Shown here: in pieces, positions 5,181-6,131 of the stretch
How the letters are laid out: every line of letters begins with the position of its first letter
Numbering within the stretch: the first letter of the stretch is position 1
DNA from: an uncultured Desulfobacterales bacterium
Lineage (GTDB): Bacteria > Desulfobacterota > Desulfobacteria > Desulfobacterales > G020354645
Length of the DNA: 6,131 bases
Reading direction: 5' to 3'
Assembly: GCA_947259865.1 (NCBI GenBank)
Contig: CAMYNZ010000231.1
Span: 1 to 6,131, forward strand
The notes under the pieces: generated by a model
The model's database searches: none
Told to the model about the DNA's origin: nothing
Seen by the model: only the letters and a program-made list of their open reading frames with translations
Position numbers and translations under genes: made by a program

Positions 5181-5252
5181 CTACTCCCGGTGGGTAATCA
5201 GAATATTAATCTTCCGGTATGCCAACACATCGTCCGGGTAATTTGGGTGCAT
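5181..5252 (-). CDS. Possible 23-residue leader peptide or gene remnant before the EamA gene
   Basis: An ATG at 5252 opens 23 codons (MHPNYPDDVLAYR... ending ITHRE) and stops eight bases before the EamA start. The stop codon directly follows the GGGAG that would serve EamA, so translation of the two could be coupled. There is no clear ribosome site of its own, and the ATG sits in the loop of an inverted repeat. The same frame stays open upstream to 5306 with protein-like residues (RFSIPRADIVHIN), so it may instead be the decayed C-terminus of a lost gene, cut off by a TAG at 5307-5309. No family recognised. Confidence 0.25.
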   Translation of the reverse strand: MHPNYPDDVLAYRKINILITHRE

Positions 5253-5269
5253 GTTAATATGGACGATGT
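5227..5269 (-). repeat. Inverted repeat ACATCGTCC/GGACGATGT upstream of the EamA gene
   Basis: Perfect nine-base arms at 5227-5235 and 5261-5269 flank a 25-base loop, in the leader of the EamA gene 55 to 97 bases before its start. It could be a regulator site or an RNA hairpin. The loop contains the ATG of the tiny frame at 5252, so folding would affect its translation. Confidence 0.5.
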
Positions 5270-5358
5270 CTGCGCGGGGAATTGAAAATCGGTTAAAATT
5301 TTTTTTCTATCAGATTATCGTATCAGAAATCACTGAACTTAAATGCTGAACATCGATT

Positions 5359-5381
5359 TTCGAAAAACGAATTGGCGTTTT
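5359..5381 (-). terminator. Weak terminator candidate after methionine aminopeptidase
   Basis: About 20 bases past the stop codon the minus strand reads AAAACG-CCAATT-CGTTTT followed by another T and C. The stem has six pairs, only two of them G-C, and the T-run partly lies in the stem. AT-rich sequence TTATTATTTAATAA precedes it. It is the only terminator-like structure between this gene and EamA, so read-through is likely. Confidence 0.3.
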
Positions 5382-5399
5382 GAAATTATTAAATAATAA

Positions 5400-6131
5400 T
5401 CAATCATAAGGCGTCAGGCTCTCAAAACCGCTGTCTGTGACCACGATGGTCTGCTCGAACTGGGCGGATAAAGATCTGTCCCGGGTAACCGCCGTCCAGT
5501 TATCTTCCAGGATTTTCAATTCATGGCCTCCCAGATTGATCATCGGTTCTATCGTAAAAACCATGCCCGGAATTAACCGAACCCCCTGCCCTTTCTGGCC
5601 GAAATGCGGCACCTGGGGTGATTCGTGAAAGTCAAACCCGACACCATGGCCGACAAAATCCCGTACCACCGAGCAGCCCTGCTGCTCGGCATAGTTTTGA
5701 ATTGCCCAGCCAATATCTCCGATGGTGTTGCCGGGTTTTACCATGGATATACCGCGCTTCAGGCACTCCCTGGCAACGCTGACGATTTTGCGGGCCTCCG
5801 GCCCGGGGGTGCCGGCAAAAAAGGTCTTGTTGGCATCGGCATAATACCCATTTAAAACGGAGGTGACATCAACATTGACGATATCGCCGTCCTGCAGTAG
5901 CCGCTTTCCCGGAATACCGTGACAGACTTCCTCATTCACAGATACACACACACTTTTCGGAAACCCCCGGTAATTCAAAGGTGCCGGCTGGGCCCCGTTT
6001 TTTACGGTGAATTCATGCACGATGGTATTGATATCATACGTTTTTATTCCCGGACGGATTATTGACTCAACCAGATCAAGGGTATCCAACACCAGCCGGC
6101 CGGCCTTTCGAATACCGCTGATATCAACGGC
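5400..6131 (-). CDS. map: Type I methionine aminopeptidase, 5' end beyond window
   Basis: Cytosolic metalloprotease (family M24A) that removes the initiator methionine from new proteins. The frame is open to the window edge, giving 243 visible residues that begin AVDISGIRKAGRLVLD. The first is aligned about nine residues into the E. coli enzyme, so little of the core is missing. All catalytic positions are present with family spacing: His71 (CHGIP), metal ligands Asp88 and Asp99 (VNVDV, YYADANKTF), His162 (GHGVG), His169 (DFHESP), Glu195 (FTIEPM) and Glu226 (SAQFEQT). The GTG at 6092 lies inside the conserved N-terminal helix and is not the start. NGYYADANKTF and PAPLNYRGFPKSVC resemble the branch that often carries an N-terminal SEC-C zinc motif; whether one exists here cannot be seen. 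The residue after Glu226 is Gln where E. coli has His. It stands 227 bases above the EamA gene and is functionally unrelated to the importer. Confidence 0.96.
   Translation of the reverse strand, partial: AVDISGIRKAGRLVLDTLDLVESIIRPGIKTYDINTIVHEFTVKNGAQPAPLNYRGFPKSVCVSVNEEVCHGIPGKRLLQDGDIVNVDVTSVLNGYYADANKTFFAGTPGPEARKIVSVARECLKRGISMVKPGNTIGDIGWAIQNYAEQQGCSVVRDFVGHGVGFDFHESPQVPHFGQKGQGVRLIPGMVFTIEPMINLGGHELKILEDNWTAVTRDRSLSAQFEQTIVVTDSGFESLTPYD

Noticed and set aside
5400..6092. Methionine aminopeptidase starting at the GTG at 6092
   Set aside because: The conserved residues ISGIRKAGRL are encoded upstream in the same frame, so the GTG is internal.

Overview
The window (6131 bases) reads as an ordinary chromosomal stretch of a Gram-negative bacterium. 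Every convincing gene is on the minus strand, so transcription runs from high to low coordinates. A cleavable Sec signal peptide on a soluble binding protein, rather than a lipoprotein anchor, points to a periplasm. The 8-base TTCCNNNN repeats between genes and an FNR/CRP-type TTGAT-N4-ATCAG dyad fit an anaerobic Desulfobacterota-like host, but that placement is an inference from memory, not something the sequence proves.

Layout in transcription order. (1) 5400 to >6131: type I methionine aminopeptidase, missing about the first ten residues of the core domain at the window edge, with all five metal ligands present. (2) 4300-5172: a ten-helix EamA/DMT-type permease, preceded by a hairpin and a tiny open frame (5181-5252). 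(3) 3720-4299: a 580-base AT-rich gap without a credible gene but packed with dyads. It contains a 35-base imperfect palindrome with back-to-back promoter-like hexamers, a double hairpin plus T-run (likely terminator), and a 46-base nested inverted repeat that encloses a good promoter match. (4) 2652-3719: periplasmic binding protein. (5) 636-2324: double-domain ABC permease with two EAA loops. (6) <1-479: ABC ATPase, 3' truncated by the window edge.

Genes 4-6 form one importer of the COG1840 / Fbp-Afu-Phn class: a periplasmic protein captures the ligand, a single fused permease forms the channel, and an ATPase dimer powers it. Default annotation would be 'ferric iron transport', but the binding protein lacks the adjacent tyrosine pair of FbpA. 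It carries a YTKSGNAP...GEY block that I associate with sugar-phosphate (AfuA) and 2-aminoethylphosphonate (PhnS2-type) binders, so the substrate is open. The gaps between the transporter genes are wide (327 and 156 bases). They hold the 8-base repeats, a stop-proximal hairpin after each upstream gene, and the FNR-like site, which suggests that expression of the three components is uncoupled or tuned separately.

I see no CRISPR array, tRNA, rRNA, insertion sequence or defence system. The most interesting material is the regulatory architecture in 3720-4299 and the doubtful substrate of the transporter.
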